A stretch of 64,000 nt of DNA. Origin: Catenulispora yoronensis (lineage in GTDB: Bacteria > Actinomycetota > Actinomycetes > Streptomycetales > Catenulisporaceae). The position numbers were made by a program, and so were the translations under genes. The notes beneath the pieces were generated by a model. That model was not told the DNA's origin. It made no database searches and saw only the letters and a program-made list of their open reading frames with translations. The DNA is taken from contig NZ_BAAAQN010000029.1 in the NCBI RefSeq assembly GCF_039531695.1, positions 65,871-129,870 on the forward strand, written 5' to 3'. This document shows, piece by piece, positions 52,305 to 60,772 of the stretch. The first letter of the stretch is position 1. Each line of letters opens with the position of its first letter.

Positions 52305-53288
52305 ATGCACAGCACGGAGGCCCCGCCGCAAGCACGGTTCGCGGCCGACACCGAACTGTTCCGCCGCGAGCTGCTGGCGCACTGCTACCGCATGGTCGGC
52401 TCCGCCCACGACGCCGAGGACCTGGTCCAGGAGACCTACCTGCGGGCCTGGCGCGGCTACGCCGGCTTCGACGGCCGTGCCTCCATGCGGTCCTGGCTCT
52501 ACAAAATCGCCACCAACGTCTGTCTGTCGGCCCTGGAGTCGCGCAGAATCAGGGTCCTGCCTTCCGGGCTCGCCGGGCCCCACGACGGACCCGACCACGC
52601 GGCGAGCCCCGTCGCCCCGGCGCACGCCACCTGGCTCGAACCGCTGCCCGACGGCTGGACCGCCCCGCCCGAGGGCGATCCGGCCGCCGTGGTCGTGGCC
52701 CGCGAATCGCTGCGGCTGGCCCTGATCGCCAGCCTGCAACACCTTCCGGCCCGCCAGCGCGCCATCCTCATCCTGCGCGAGGTGCTGGCGTTCTCGGCCG
52801 CCGAGACCGCGCAGATCCTCGGAACCACCGTCGCGGCCGTCAAGAGCGGTCTGCAACGAGCGCGCGCCCGGTTGGAGGAACTGGATCCGGTGCCCGAGGA
52901 CCTGCTCGAACCGACCGACCAGCGGGCCCGGGCGCTGCTCGACGGGTATATCGCAGCCTTCGAACACTCCGACGCGGGCCTGCTGGAGCAGGTGTTGCGC
53001 GCGGACGCAACACTGGAGGCGACGCCCTTCGCCGACTGGCGGTCCGGCCGGACTCAGTGCCTTCATCTGCTCGCGGCCCACGTGCTCGGCACCCCCGGCG
53101 ACTGGCGGCTGCTGGCCACCACGGCCAACGGACAGCCCGCCGCCGTCATCTACCACCGGGAGGCCGACGGGATCCTGCACGCCAACGGCGTCGTGGTGCT
53201 GGCCGCGACAGCCGACGGCGTCGCGCGGGTCGTCGCGTTCCACGATCCGGGGCTGGTCGCGCTGTTCGGGTTCGGCGATGTGGTCTAG
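52305..53288 (+). CDS. ECF sigma factor with SnoaL-like C-terminal domain (SigG/SigX5 type)
   Basis: It is 327 aa, longer than a plain ECF. Region 2 is FRRELLAHCYRMVGSAHDAEDLVQETYLRAWRGYAGFDGRASMRSWLYKIATNVCL. Region 4 is LQHLPARQRAILILREVLAFSAAETAQILGTTVAAVKSGLQRARARL. Residues ~200-320 are a SnoaL/NTF2-like domain (ALLDGYIAAFEHSDAGLLEQVLRADATLEATPF) that in such sigmas replaces an anti-sigma factor as internal control. Operon with the quinone reductase suggests response to an electrophile or redox signal. Confidence 0.93.
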   Translation: MHSTEAPPQARFAADTELFRRELLAHCYRMVGSAHDAEDLVQETYLRAWRGYAGFDGRASMRSWLYKIATNVCLSALESRRIRVLPSGLAGPHDGPDHAASPVAPAHATWLEPLPDGWTAPPEGDPAAVVVARESLRLALIASLQHLPARQRAILILREVLAFSAAETAQILGTTVAAVKSGLQRARARLEELDPVPEDLLEPTDQRARALLDGYIAAFEHSDAGLLEQVLRADATLEATPFADWRSGRTQCLHLLAAHVLGTPGDWRLLATTANGQPAAVIYHREADGILHANGVVVLAATADGVARVVAFHDPGLVALFGFGDVV

Positions 53289-53393
53289 CGACTTCCAGGT
53301 CGTGGAGCACGCGGGGCGCGAACGTCATAGTGGACAGCCCTTAATGTCTCGTTCATTCGTTCCCGGCACCGACGCCGACCAGGCCGAGGTATT

Positions 53394-54047
53394 GTGCACG
53401 ATCATCAGGCTCGGGGCCTGATCGGGAACGATTCTGGGGGGCCGGTGTTCTTATTCTGGTTGGGGCTGGTGCTGTGGGTGCTCGCGGGCGGTGAGCTCGG
53501 CGCGGTCGCCGTCGGCGCCACCAAGCTCGGGTCGCCCGACGCCTCCGGCGTCGTCGAGTTCGTCGTCGGGATCAACCTCGTCCCGTGGACCGGACTGGCC
53601 GGGATCGGGGCGTTGCTGGGCGGCCAGCACAAGCGGCTCGGGCTCTCCGCCGCCGGCCCGACCGAGGCGGCCGCGGCCCGGATCGAGTCCTCGCGCGCGG
53701 TCGGCGAGGGCCCGAACTTCCCGGTCGAGCTGGACCTCACCGTCGCGCCGGAGGGCAAGCGGGCGTTCCGGACCAACGCGCGGCCCTCGGTCAACCTGAT
53801 GGATCTGGACCGCTACCGGGAGGGCCGCAACGTCGTGGTCGACTACGACCCGCACCGGCCGTGGGAGGTGACGGTCCGCGCCGACCCGGGCGCCGAGTGG
53901 GTCGAGCGCATCGCCTTGGCGGCGATCGACACCGCGCCGGAGGAGAGCCGCCCGAAGAAGCCGGTGCACCCCGCTACCAAGCGGACGAAGTGGTACGCGC
54001 TGGCCTCGACCGCGGTCGGCTTCGCGCTGTGGTTCGTAGTGTTCTGA
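53394..54047 (+). CDS. Membrane protein of unknown function
   Basis: It is 217 aa. Hydrophobic segments lie at VFLFWLGLVLWVLAGGELGAVAVGA (~18-42), FVVGINLVPWTGLAGIGALLGG (~56-77) and the C-terminal KWYALASTAVGFALWFVVF (~199-217). Between the last two is a soluble beta-rich domain (ELDLTVAPEGKRAFRTNARPSVNLMDLDRYREGRNVVVDYDPHRPWEVTV), like the DUF3592-type extracytoplasmic strands. Function unknown. The GTG at 53394 has GAGG close upstream. Confidence 0.7.
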   Translation: MHDHQARGLIGNDSGGPVFLFWLGLVLWVLAGGELGAVAVGATKLGSPDASGVVEFVVGINLVPWTGLAGIGALLGGQHKRLGLSAAGPTEAAAARIESSRAVGEGPNFPVELDLTVAPEGKRAFRTNARPSVNLMDLDRYREGRNVVVDYDPHRPWEVTVRADPGAEWVERIALAAIDTAPEESRPKKPVHPATKRTKWYALASTAVGFALWFVVF

Positions 54048-54122
54048 GGCATGCTGTAACGCGTCTTGTGAGCCGCAGTAAGGTGGCGATCACCATCGCT
54101 TACCGACGGCTTGGGGGTTCAG

Positions 54123-55301
54123 GTGCCGGAGCGTTTGATCGGCGGCCGCTACCGACTGCTCGACCTCATCGCCGCTGGCGGTTTCGGCGAGGTGTGGCGG
54201 GCGCATGACGAGCGTCTGGACGTTCCGGTCGCGATCAAGCGCATCAGGATCGCCCCGGAGTCCTCGGCCGCCATGCAGGCCGGTCTGATCGCCCGTGCCG
54301 AGCGGGAGGCCCGCAGCGCCGCGGCCCTGCGGGACGAGCCGAACGTGGTGGCCGTCCACGACGTGGTGACCGAGCACGGCCTGCCCTGGGTGGTGATGCG
54401 GCTGGTCGACGGCGACTCGCTGGCGCAGGAGCTGGAGCGCCGGACGCGGCTGGACCAGCCGCTGGCCGCCGAGATCGCCCGGGGCGTGCTGGAGGCGCTC
54501 GGCGCCGCGCACCGGCTCGGCATCGTGCACCGGGACGTGAAGCCGGCCAACATCATGCTGACCCGGCGCGGACAGGTGCTGCTGGCCGACTTCGGCATCG
54601 CGAAGCACCGCGACGACACCTCGCTCACGGCGACCGGCACAGTGGTCGGCTCGCTGGAGTACATGGCCCCGGAGCGGTTCGGCGCCGACCCGAACGCCAA
54701 CCTGCCGGCCGGCGACCTGTTCTCGCTCGGCGTGACCCTGTTCGAGGCCCTGGAGGGCTATTCGCCGTTCCGCCGCGAGTCGATGACGGCCACCATGGCG
54801 GCGGTGGCGTTCGAGCAGCACCCGGTGCTGCGCAACGCGGGTCCGCTGACGATGCTGATCGAGCAGCTGCTGGTGAAGGACCCCGGACGCCGCCCGAGCG
54901 CGGAGGCCGCAGCGGACGCGCTGCGGTCGTTGGGGACGGTGCCGACGACGATGGTGGCCGGGTGGGACGTGGTGAATCGGGGCTCGGTGGTGGGAGTGGC
55001 GACGGTGGCGATGGAGACCGTGTCCGCTCCCGCTCTCGCGGATCCGATGTCCTCGGCGGTGTCGGACCGGATCGACGTCATCATCCAGTCCGTCGATCGG
55101 AAGGCCAAGATCCCCACCATCAAAGCCGTCCGCGAGCTGACGACCCTTGGTCTGAAGGAAGCGAAGGAACTGGTCGACCGGCCTCCGCATGTGCTGCTCG
55201 AAGCAGTGGATCCGGAGACCGCGACCAGAGCGGTGGCGCTGCTTCGGCAGGCCGGGGCGGTGGCGGTGGCTCGGTCCGCTCGGCGGCGTGACCATCGGTA
55301 G
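54123..55301 (+). CDS. Ser/Thr protein kinase fused to a ribosomal L7/L12 C-terminal-like domain
   Basis: It is 392 aa from the GTG at 54123 (GGGGG just upstream). Residues ~9-265 are a Hanks-type kinase: AGGFGEVW, Lys39 in PVAIKRI, HRDVKPANI (136-144), DFGIAK and APE. No membrane helix or PASTA domain follows. Instead, residues ~316-384 match the bL12 C-terminal domain: DRIDVIIQSVDRKAKIPTIKAVRELTTLGLKEAKELVDRPP, then a TATRAVALLRQAGAVAVA end. On the ribosome this domain binds translational GTPases. Here it may be a docking or sensing module. The kinase is cytosolic by this reading. Confidence 0.9.
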   Translation: MPERLIGGRYRLLDLIAAGGFGEVWRAHDERLDVPVAIKRIRIAPESSAAMQAGLIARAEREARSAAALRDEPNVVAVHDVVTEHGLPWVVMRLVDGDSLAQELERRTRLDQPLAAEIARGVLEALGAAHRLGIVHRDVKPANIMLTRRGQVLLADFGIAKHRDDTSLTATGTVVGSLEYMAPERFGADPNANLPAGDLFSLGVTLFEALEGYSPFRRESMTATMAAVAFEQHPVLRNAGPLTMLIEQLLVKDPGRRPSAEAAADALRSLGTVPTTMVAGWDVVNRGSVVGVATVAMETVSAPALADPMSSAVSDRIDVIIQSVDRKAKIPTIKAVRELTTLGLKEAKELVDRPPHVLLEAVDPETATRAVALLRQAGAVAVARSARRRDHR

Positions 55302-55316
55302 GACGGTAGGTGGTGG

Positions 55317-55445
55317 CCGACGCCGATCGGCCTGGCGCTCCAGACCGCGGCCAAGCAGCTGCCGGCGACCGGGCCGCGCTCGGTGGTGATCGTCACCGAC
55401 GGCGCGGACACCTGCGCACCGCCGGACCCGTGCCTGCTCTCGTCG
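55317..55445 (+). pseudogene. Fragment of a von Willebrand factor A domain gene
   Basis: The frame reads PTPIGLALQTAAKQLPATGP, then a strand ending VIVTDGADTC and APPDPC, matching the second half of a bacterial vWA domain (T-P-(I/L)-x-x-A-L and S/T-D-G-x-D-T-C). The start and first half, with the metal-binding DxSxS, are missing, and the sequence decays into unrelated coding within ~40 bases before the phospholipase gene end. It is a relic. Confidence 0.6.
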
Positions 55446-55512
55446 TCGGTGCCCGGCCGGCAGTCGCACAGCCAGCCGGGCACTCGCGCTTCCTTCAACC
55501 GGTCGGCAGCGA

Positions 55513-57576
55513 TCAGCCGGTCACGCTCGCGGCGCCGGTCTCAAGGTGGCCGGTGGCGCGCCGGCTCCACAAGGAGTCGCTGCTCACCGTGACGGTGAAG
55601 TCATACCACCCGTTGTTGTAGGCAACCGCGTTGAAGTAGTCGCTGACCGTCGCCCCGGCCGCGACCTGATAGGTCCACGGGCCGTCGGTCCGGTAGTTGG
55701 TCGACGTGATCGTGAACGTGACGGTGCTGGTCCCGGTGTTGGTCATCTTGAACCAGACCGCCTGCTGCCCGGTGTTCGGCGCGGCCGCGTAGTACGTGCC
55801 GGCCTCCGCGGTCGCCCCGCTGCCGTTGGCGTTGCCGACGAAGCGGCGCAGGAACCGGTTCGGACCGACAACCGTGAGGTCGTACTGCCCGTTGCCGTAG
55901 TTCGTGCCGACGTTGAAGAAGTCCTTCACTGTGCCGTCGACGCCGTTGCTGTAAGGAGCGACGGTGTACTGCCACGGCCCGCCGGTGCGATAGGCATTGG
56001 CGTACGCCGAGAAGTGCGCGGCGGCGGACGCCTGCGGGCCCTGATTCGCCATCTCCAGCCAGACCAGCACCTGCCCGTTGGCGTCGTACTCGATGTGGTC
56101 GACCCACGCGTTCGGCTGGTAGGGCAGGGCGCGCGCCGGCTTCGTGCCGCTCTCCTGCGTCGGCTGGGCGTTGTTCGCCGGGCTGGGGTTGATCTGCGCG
56201 TTGCAGAACGACTGCCCGATCACGGTGCTGGTGGCCGGCAGCGCCGGCAGGCCGTTCACCGGGTTGGCGAAGTCGAAGGCGCCGGTGAGGTCCCCGCACA
56301 CCTGGCGGCGCCAAGCGCTGATGTTCGGGCAGGCGGCCGGGGTGCCGAGGGCCGCGGTCCAGGTCTCCAGGAACCGGATCACCGAGGTGTGGTCGTAGAC
56401 GTGCGAGTCGACCCAGCCGCCGCGGGTCCACGGCGACACCACGATCATCGGGACCCGGAAGCCCAGGCCGATCGGCGCGCCCTGGGTCGTCTCCCCGGCG
56501 GTGCCGGACGGCGCGACCGGCGGCGGAACGTGGTCGAAGAAGCCGTCGTTCTCGTCGTAGTTCAGGAACAGCGCGGTGGAGTTGAAGGTGTTCGCGTCGG
56601 CGGCCAGGGCCTGGATGATCAGGTTGACGAAGTGCGCGCCGTCGTTCGGCGGGGCGTCGGGGTGCTCGGAGAACGCCTGGTTGGCGACCACCCACGACAC
56701 CTGGGGCAGGGTGCCGCCGAGCACGTCGGCCTTGATCGCGGCGGCGATGTCGTCCGGGGTGGAGCCGCTGGCCGCCGGGACCGAGCCCATGCCGCGCTGG
56801 TAGAGCGGGCTGGAACTGGCGGCGCCGGAGAACTGCTTGAAGTAGGCCAGCCCGTTGTCGCCGTAGTTGTCGTTCGCGTTCTGATACACGCGCCAGGACA
56901 CGCCGGCGTTCTGGAGCGCCTCGGCGTAGGTCTGCCAGGTCAGGCCGGACTCGGAGCCGCCGTCGTAGGCCGGGCCGCCGGCGGTGCCGTTGGGGTCGAT
57001 CATGCCGGACCACAGGTAGGTGCGGTTCGGGCCGGTCGCCGACAGGATCGAGCAGTGGTAGGCGTCGCAGACGGTGTACGCGTCGGCGAGGGCGTAGTGG
57101 AACGGGATGTCGGACCGGTTGAGGAAGCCCATGGTGCGGTTGGATCCCTTGGCGGAGATCCAGTTGTCCATCTTGCCGCTGTTCCACGCCCCATGCTGGC
57201 TGGACCAGCTGTGGTCCAGGGACCCGTCGCACTGCGCCAGCTGCTCCTTCGTGGTGCCCCACCACCACGTGTTGGTGTTCGAGAGCTGCCACGGGTACTG
57301 GCGGCCGGAGCCGTTCGGCTGGTTGAAGACCGAGTAGCCGCCGGAGAGCTGGACCGTGGCGCGGTCGGCGAACCCGCGCACGCCCTTCAGGCTCCCGAAG
57401 TAGTGGTCGAAGCTGCGGTTCTCCTGCATCAGAACCACGACATGCTTGACGTCGCGGATGGTGCCGGTCGCGGCGGCGGCGGCCGACGGCGTCGAGCCCG
57501 GCAGGCCCTCCAGGCCGATGGTCGCGCCGAGGGCGGCGGCGGAGCCGAGGAAGGTGCGGCGAGAGACAGGCGCCAC
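55513..57576 (-). CDS. plcC: Tat-exported phospholipase C, phosphocholine-specific type
   Basis: It is 687 aa from the GTG at 57576 (AGGAGG seven bases upstream). The Tat signal is SRRTFLGSAAALGATIG. The phosphoesterase core has HVVVLMQENRSFDHYFGSLKGVRGF (Asn/Glu metal site), SDIPFHYALADAYTVCDAYHCSI, SWVVANQAFSEHPDAPPNDGAHFV, FLNYDENDGFFDHVPPP and RVPMIVVSPWTRGGWVDSHVYDHTSVIRFLETW. Two C-terminal DUF756 beta domains (~510-590 and ~600-680) follow. Catalytic metal and Ser/Thr motifs are complete. It hydrolyses phosphatidylcholine-like lipids outside the cell, releasing phosphorylated head groups. Confidence 0.95.
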   Translation of the reverse strand: MAPVSRRTFLGSAAALGATIGLEGLPGSTPSAAAAATGTIRDVKHVVVLMQENRSFDHYFGSLKGVRGFADRATVQLSGGYSVFNQPNGSGRQYPWQLSNTNTWWWGTTKEQLAQCDGSLDHSWSSQHGAWNSGKMDNWISAKGSNRTMGFLNRSDIPFHYALADAYTVCDAYHCSILSATGPNRTYLWSGMIDPNGTAGGPAYDGGSESGLTWQTYAEALQNAGVSWRVYQNANDNYGDNGLAYFKQFSGAASSSPLYQRGMGSVPAASGSTPDDIAAAIKADVLGGTLPQVSWVVANQAFSEHPDAPPNDGAHFVNLIIQALAADANTFNSTALFLNYDENDGFFDHVPPPVAPSGTAGETTQGAPIGLGFRVPMIVVSPWTRGGWVDSHVYDHTSVIRFLETWTAALGTPAACPNISAWRRQVCGDLTGAFDFANPVNGLPALPATSTVIGQSFCNAQINPSPANNAQPTQESGTKPARALPYQPNAWVDHIEYDANGQVLVWLEMANQGPQASAAAHFSAYANAYRTGGPWQYTVAPYSNGVDGTVKDFFNVGTNYGNGQYDLTVVGPNRFLRRFVGNANGSGATAEAGTYYAAAPNTGQQAVWFKMTNTGTSTVTFTITSTNYRTDGPWTYQVAAGATVSDYFNAVAYNNGWYDFTVTVSSDSLWSRRATGHLETGAASVTG

Positions 57577-57768
57577 GGGGGGACCTCCTACAGGTGGGGG
57601 TGCGTGGGGTGGGGTGGGGTGGTGCGCACGGGGAATATTGAGCCGCCGAATGTCCGGCGCCCAGGTACCAGGTAGCAGGAGCGTGAAGCATTGTGAACGG
57701 TTGGTACTGGGTCAAGACCCCGGATTGGTCCTGTCGCCGGCGCGCGTGGGTGCGGTAAAGCTGGGCGC

Positions 57769-58467
57769 ATGTACTTCCAGCATGCCGAGGACGTCTGGTC
57801 CGAATACCCCGAACTGGTCGCGGCCGCGATCACCACCAGCGGAATCACACCCACCGCCGATGTCGACGCGCGGGTGGCGCAGTTCGTCGGGGCCGCCAAG
57901 GCGCGGCTGGCCGACGGCACCGAGTCCGATCTGCCCGAGATCAAGGCCTGGCGACAGACCTTCACGAAGATGGGCTTGAAGCCCACGCAATACCGCTGTG
58001 CGTCCGAGGCGCTGCTCCGACGGCTGCGCAAGGAGGGCGACCTGCCGCGGATCCACCCGCTGATCGATCTGTGCAACGCGGTGTCGGTCGCGTACGCGAT
58101 CCCGGTCGGGGTCTTCGACCTCGACGAGGTGGCCGGCTTCCTGGAAGTCCGGCACGCCGCCGGCGACGAGGACTACCTCACCTTCGCCGGTACGTCGGAG
58201 AATCCGGAGCCGCGCGAGCTGATCTTCGCCGACGCCGAGGGCCGCGCGCACGCGCGCCGGTGGACGAATCGGCAGAGCGGCCGGTCGGCGGTCCGCGAGT
58301 CCACGTCGCGGGTGCTGATCGTGTCCGAGGCGATGCACGCGTCGGCGGCGGAGGATGTCGCTTCGCTGATGAAGACGTTGGCCGACGCGGTGGCGGAGGC
58401 GTGGCAGGTGAATACGGACTCGACGATTCTGACGTCGGTGGAGCGGCGGTTCACGATTTCGGCATAA
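57769..58467 (+). CDS. B3/B4 tRNA-binding-domain protein (PheT-like editing domain)
   Basis: It is 232 aa. The sequence matches stand-alone B3/B4 proteins: DLPEIKAWRQTFTKMGLKPTQYRCASEALLRRLRKEGDLPRIHPLIDLCNAVSVAYAIPVGVFDLDEVAG, then FAGTSENPEPRELIFADAEGRAHARRWTNRQSGRSAVRESTSRVLIVSEAMHA. In phenylalanyl-tRNA synthetase this domain edits mischarged tyrosyl-tRNA. Free-standing versions may edit other mischarged tRNAs; the real task here is unknown. No ribosome site is seen before the ATG. Confidence 0.88.
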   Translation: MYFQHAEDVWSEYPELVAAAITTSGITPTADVDARVAQFVGAAKARLADGTESDLPEIKAWRQTFTKMGLKPTQYRCASEALLRRLRKEGDLPRIHPLIDLCNAVSVAYAIPVGVFDLDEVAGFLEVRHAAGDEDYLTFAGTSENPEPRELIFADAEGRAHARRWTNRQSGRSAVRESTSRVLIVSEAMHASAAEDVASLMKTLADAVAEAWQVNTDSTILTSVERRFTISA

Positions 58468-58539
58468 ACAAGAGCAAACGGCGCAAGAGCAAACGGCGAT
58501 AACGTGCTGGCGATGGAAGGGTGCTGGCACGGAAAGGAC

Positions 58540-58567
58540 GGCCCGCGCGGAGGGGCATCCGCGGGCC
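58540..58567. terminator. Hairpin between convergent genes
   Basis: Arms ggcccgcg and cgcgggcc with a 12-base interior that also pairs partly. It lies between the B3/B4 gene (plus) and the DUF1059 gene (minus) and probably serves both. Two direct repeats flank it: agagcaaacggcg twice (58471-58500) and gtgagtcccc twice (58613-58642). Confidence 0.6.
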
Positions 58568-58662
58568 GCCCAGCTCGATGACGGCTCTGTGCCGACGCCG
58601 CCGTGGTCGAGGGTGAGTCCCCTGATAGGAGGGTGAGTCCCCCGATAGTGGGACGGGATTGC

Positions 58663-58860
58663 TCAGTGCGCGACCGGCACCTTCTCGTCCGCCAGCACCG
58701 AGCGGAGCTGTTCGCGGAACTCTGGGGTGTCGCTCTCGCCGTGGACCGCGACCGCGTGCATCGTCGCCGCGTCCATGACTTCCTGCTCCTCGCCGGCGAT
58801 GGTCAGCGTGCAGCCGACCTCGCTCGGGAATTCACGGCAGTCGGCTACTTTCCGGGTCAT
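58663..58860 (-). CDS. DUF1059 small protein
   Basis: It is 65 aa from the ATG at 58860 (AAGGGG eight bases upstream; 58893 is an alternative start). The full DUF1059 pattern is present: MTRKVADCREFPSEVGCTLTIAGEEQEVMDAATMHAVAVHG ending in LRSVLADE. The two Cys at CREFPSEVGC and the two His are the conserved features. A small soluble protein of unknown function. Confidence 0.85.
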   Translation of the reverse strand: MTRKVADCREFPSEVGCTLTIAGEEQEVMDAATMHAVAVHGESDTPEFREQLRSVLADEKVPVAH

Positions 58861-59005
58861 GGTGGGTGCCCCTTTCCTCGGGGTCGTCGCCACCTCGGCG
58901 GCGCGCCGGGGCGGCCCGCGCGCCCCATTAGACAGTGGACGAGCGGGCCGGGCGACCGGGGCTACTGCATTCAGGTGATGCGGCGTGGTGCCGCTCGGGG
59001 GCGGT

Positions 59006-59635
59006 TCAGAAGCCGATGGCCTCGCGCAGGAGCAGGACCGTGGCCCGTCCGGGCTCGGTCTCGGCGTTGATGATCAGGACGCGGTTGAGGGCGCTGGGCA
59101 CTCCGTAGGCCTTCATGGCCCGCTCGTTCTCCAAGGGGAGACAGTGTTCTTCAACGCGGCGCAGCGCGGAAGGCACGTCGGGCACCACCTTCTGCGCGCC
59201 GACGACGAAGATCGCGCGGGGCGCGGCGCCGGCGTAGCCGGGAATCTGGCTGCCGCTGGCCGAGCCGACCACCAGGGACCCGGTCTCGGTGACGGCGGCG
59301 ACGCTGCCCACGATGGCGTCGGGCACTGCCAGGCTCCGCCAGATGTCGTTGCGCTGCGTGGCGCGGTCCATCTGGACGGATCGCGCTTTCAGGGAGTCGT
59401 AGCGCCCGCTGGTGTTGATGTCGTCGTCGATGCCGGACAGGCGCAGGGTCTCACTGGCCCCGGTGAACACCAGAGCGCCCTCGGGAATCAGTTCTTTGAT
59501 GCGGATCCGCGCGGCCTCGGCGTTGTCCAGGATCTCGACGGCGAAGCCGTGTTCGGTCAGCGCGGCGGCCGTCCGGTCCAGGCTCTCCGCCGACGCCACG
59601 TCGGTGAACAGCGGGGCCGGGATCGGGGTCGTCAT
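59006..59635 (-). CDS. LUD-domain protein (LutC/YkgG-like)
   Basis: It is 209 aa from the ATG at 59635 (AGGAGG just upstream). The LUD fold shows LVFTGASETLRLSGIDDDIN, VPDAIVGSVAAVTETGSLVVGSASGSQIPGYAGAAPRAIFVVGAQKVVPDV and LLREAIGF. It lacks partners LutA and LutB nearby. Related single-domain proteins act in lactate or related oxidation, but alone the role is unclear. It diverges from an ECF41-like sigma gene and shares a promoter element with it, so it is the likely target. Confidence 0.85.
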   Translation of the reverse strand: MTTPIPAPLFTDVASAESLDRTAAALTEHGFAVEILDNAEAARIRIKELIPEGALVFTGASETLRLSGIDDDINTSGRYDSLKARSVQMDRATQRNDIWRSLAVPDAIVGSVAAVTETGSLVVGSASGSQIPGYAGAAPRAIFVVGAQKVVPDVPSALRRVEEHCLPLENERAMKAYGVPSALNRVLIINAETEPGRATVLLLREAIGF

Positions 59636-59675
59636 GGTGCCTCCTGCTTGCATGGTGATGTGCTCGGGTCATCAA

Positions 59676-59752
59676 GTCCGACAAGATGGCGTCCGGAGAT
59701 GTGAGGCGCGGCCGGTCAGGACCTCACAATCCGGCGGGCTGTCTTGTCGGAC
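59676..59752. promoter_or_regulatory. Shared inverted promoter element between LUD gene and ECF41-like sigma gene
   Basis: gtccgacaaga at 59676-59686 is the exact reverse complement of tcttgtcggac at 59742-59752. Read in the direction of each gene both copies are TCTTGTCGGAC followed two bases later by GATGAC (strand-specific). The TGTCGGA part resembles the TGTCACA -35 of known ECF41 promoters. It suggests both genes use the same sigma. Confidence 0.55.
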
Positions 59753-59791
59753 CGATGACGGGCCGATCCGATCGAGGGAGCCAGCACGGCC

Positions 59792-60772
59792 ATGGACGAT
59801 AAGTTCGAAAACGCGGCCGAAGATGTGGCCGATTCTGTGGCCGAAGATGTGGTCGAAGATGTGGTCGAAGATGTGGTCGCGGACGAGGTCGTGCGCGAGC
59901 GGCGGCAGCTGATCAACCTCACCTACCGGCTCCTGGGCACCGTCGCCGAGGCCGAGGACGCGGTCCAGGAGACCTACGCCCGCTGGTACTCGATGTCCGC
60001 GCCGGAGCGGGACGCCATCGACTCCCCCGGGGCCTGGCTGACCACGGTCGCCAGCCGGATCTGCCTGAACCTGCTCGGATCGGCTCGGGCCCGGCGGGAG
60101 ACCTACGTGGGCGACTGGATCCCGGAGCCGCTGCCCGAGCCGGCCGAGTGGACGAGCGTGCGGACGTCCGGCGCGGGCGGCGACCCGGCGGACCGGATCA
60201 CCCTCGACGAGTCGGTCGGCATGGCGTTCTTGGTGGTCCTGGACGCGATGACGCCGGCCGAACGCGTCGCCTTCATCCTGCACGACGTGTTCCGCTACCC
60301 ATTCGCCGCCGTGGCCGACGTCACCGGCCGTACTCCGGCCGCGTGCCGCCAGCTGGCGTCCTCGGCGCGGCGCCGGATCCGGGCGGCGCAGACCTCTGCG
60401 ACGCCGTCGGCACGGCGGGCCCGGGTCGTGCGGGAGTTCAAGGCGGCGTGGCAGGCCAAGGACATCGCCGCCATCATCGGCCTGCTGGATCCGGAGGCGA
60501 CGGCGATCGCGGACAGCGGCGGCCTGGCGCCGGCGTTCCTGGACCCCATCGAGGGCGGCGAGCAGATCGCCCGCGGCTGGATCGAGATCGCCAAGCGGAT
60601 GCCGGAGTCGATGGCGCTGCTGGAGCGGACCGTCAACGGCCAGCCGGGGCTGGTGGCCGAGCAGGACGGCGTCACGGTGACGGTGTTCGCGTTCGACATC
60701 GTGGGTGATTCGATCCGGCGGATCTGGGTGATGCGGAACCCTGCGAAGCTGCGGCAGTGGACGGTGGGGTGA
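59792..60772 (+). CDS. ECF41-like sigma factor (SigJ type)
   Basis: It is 326 aa. Residues 9-30 are a VAEDV/VVEDV repeat. Region 2 is QLINLTYRLLGTVAEAEDAVQETYARWYSM and region 4 lies around AMTPAERVAFILHDVFRYPFAAVADVTGRTPAACRQLASSARRRI. The linker has DWIPEPLPEP (ECF41 WLPEP) and the end has NPAKLRQW (ECF41 NPDKL). The SnoaL-like C-terminal domain (FKAAWQAKDIAAIIGLLDPEATAIADSGG) controls activity in this group, in place of an anti-sigma factor. The usual carboxymuconolactone-decarboxylase partner is absent and an LUD gene takes its place. Confidence 0.9.
   Translation: MDDKFENAAEDVADSVAEDVVEDVVEDVVADEVVRERRQLINLTYRLLGTVAEAEDAVQETYARWYSMSAPERDAIDSPGAWLTTVASRICLNLLGSARARRETYVGDWIPEPLPEPAEWTSVRTSGAGGDPADRITLDESVGMAFLVVLDAMTPAERVAFILHDVFRYPFAAVADVTGRTPAACRQLASSARRRIRAAQTSATPSARRARVVREFKAAWQAKDIAAIIGLLDPEATAIADSGGLAPAFLDPIEGGEQIARGWIEIAKRMPESMALLERTVNGQPGLVAEQDGVTVTVFAFDIVGDSIRRIWVMRNPAKLRQWTVG

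Noticed and set aside
55546..57675. A 709-codon open frame opposite the phospholipase gene
   Set aside because: Composition (Val-Gly-Arg repeats) is typical of antisense GC-rich shadow; the minus strand has a Tat signal and full catalytic motifs.
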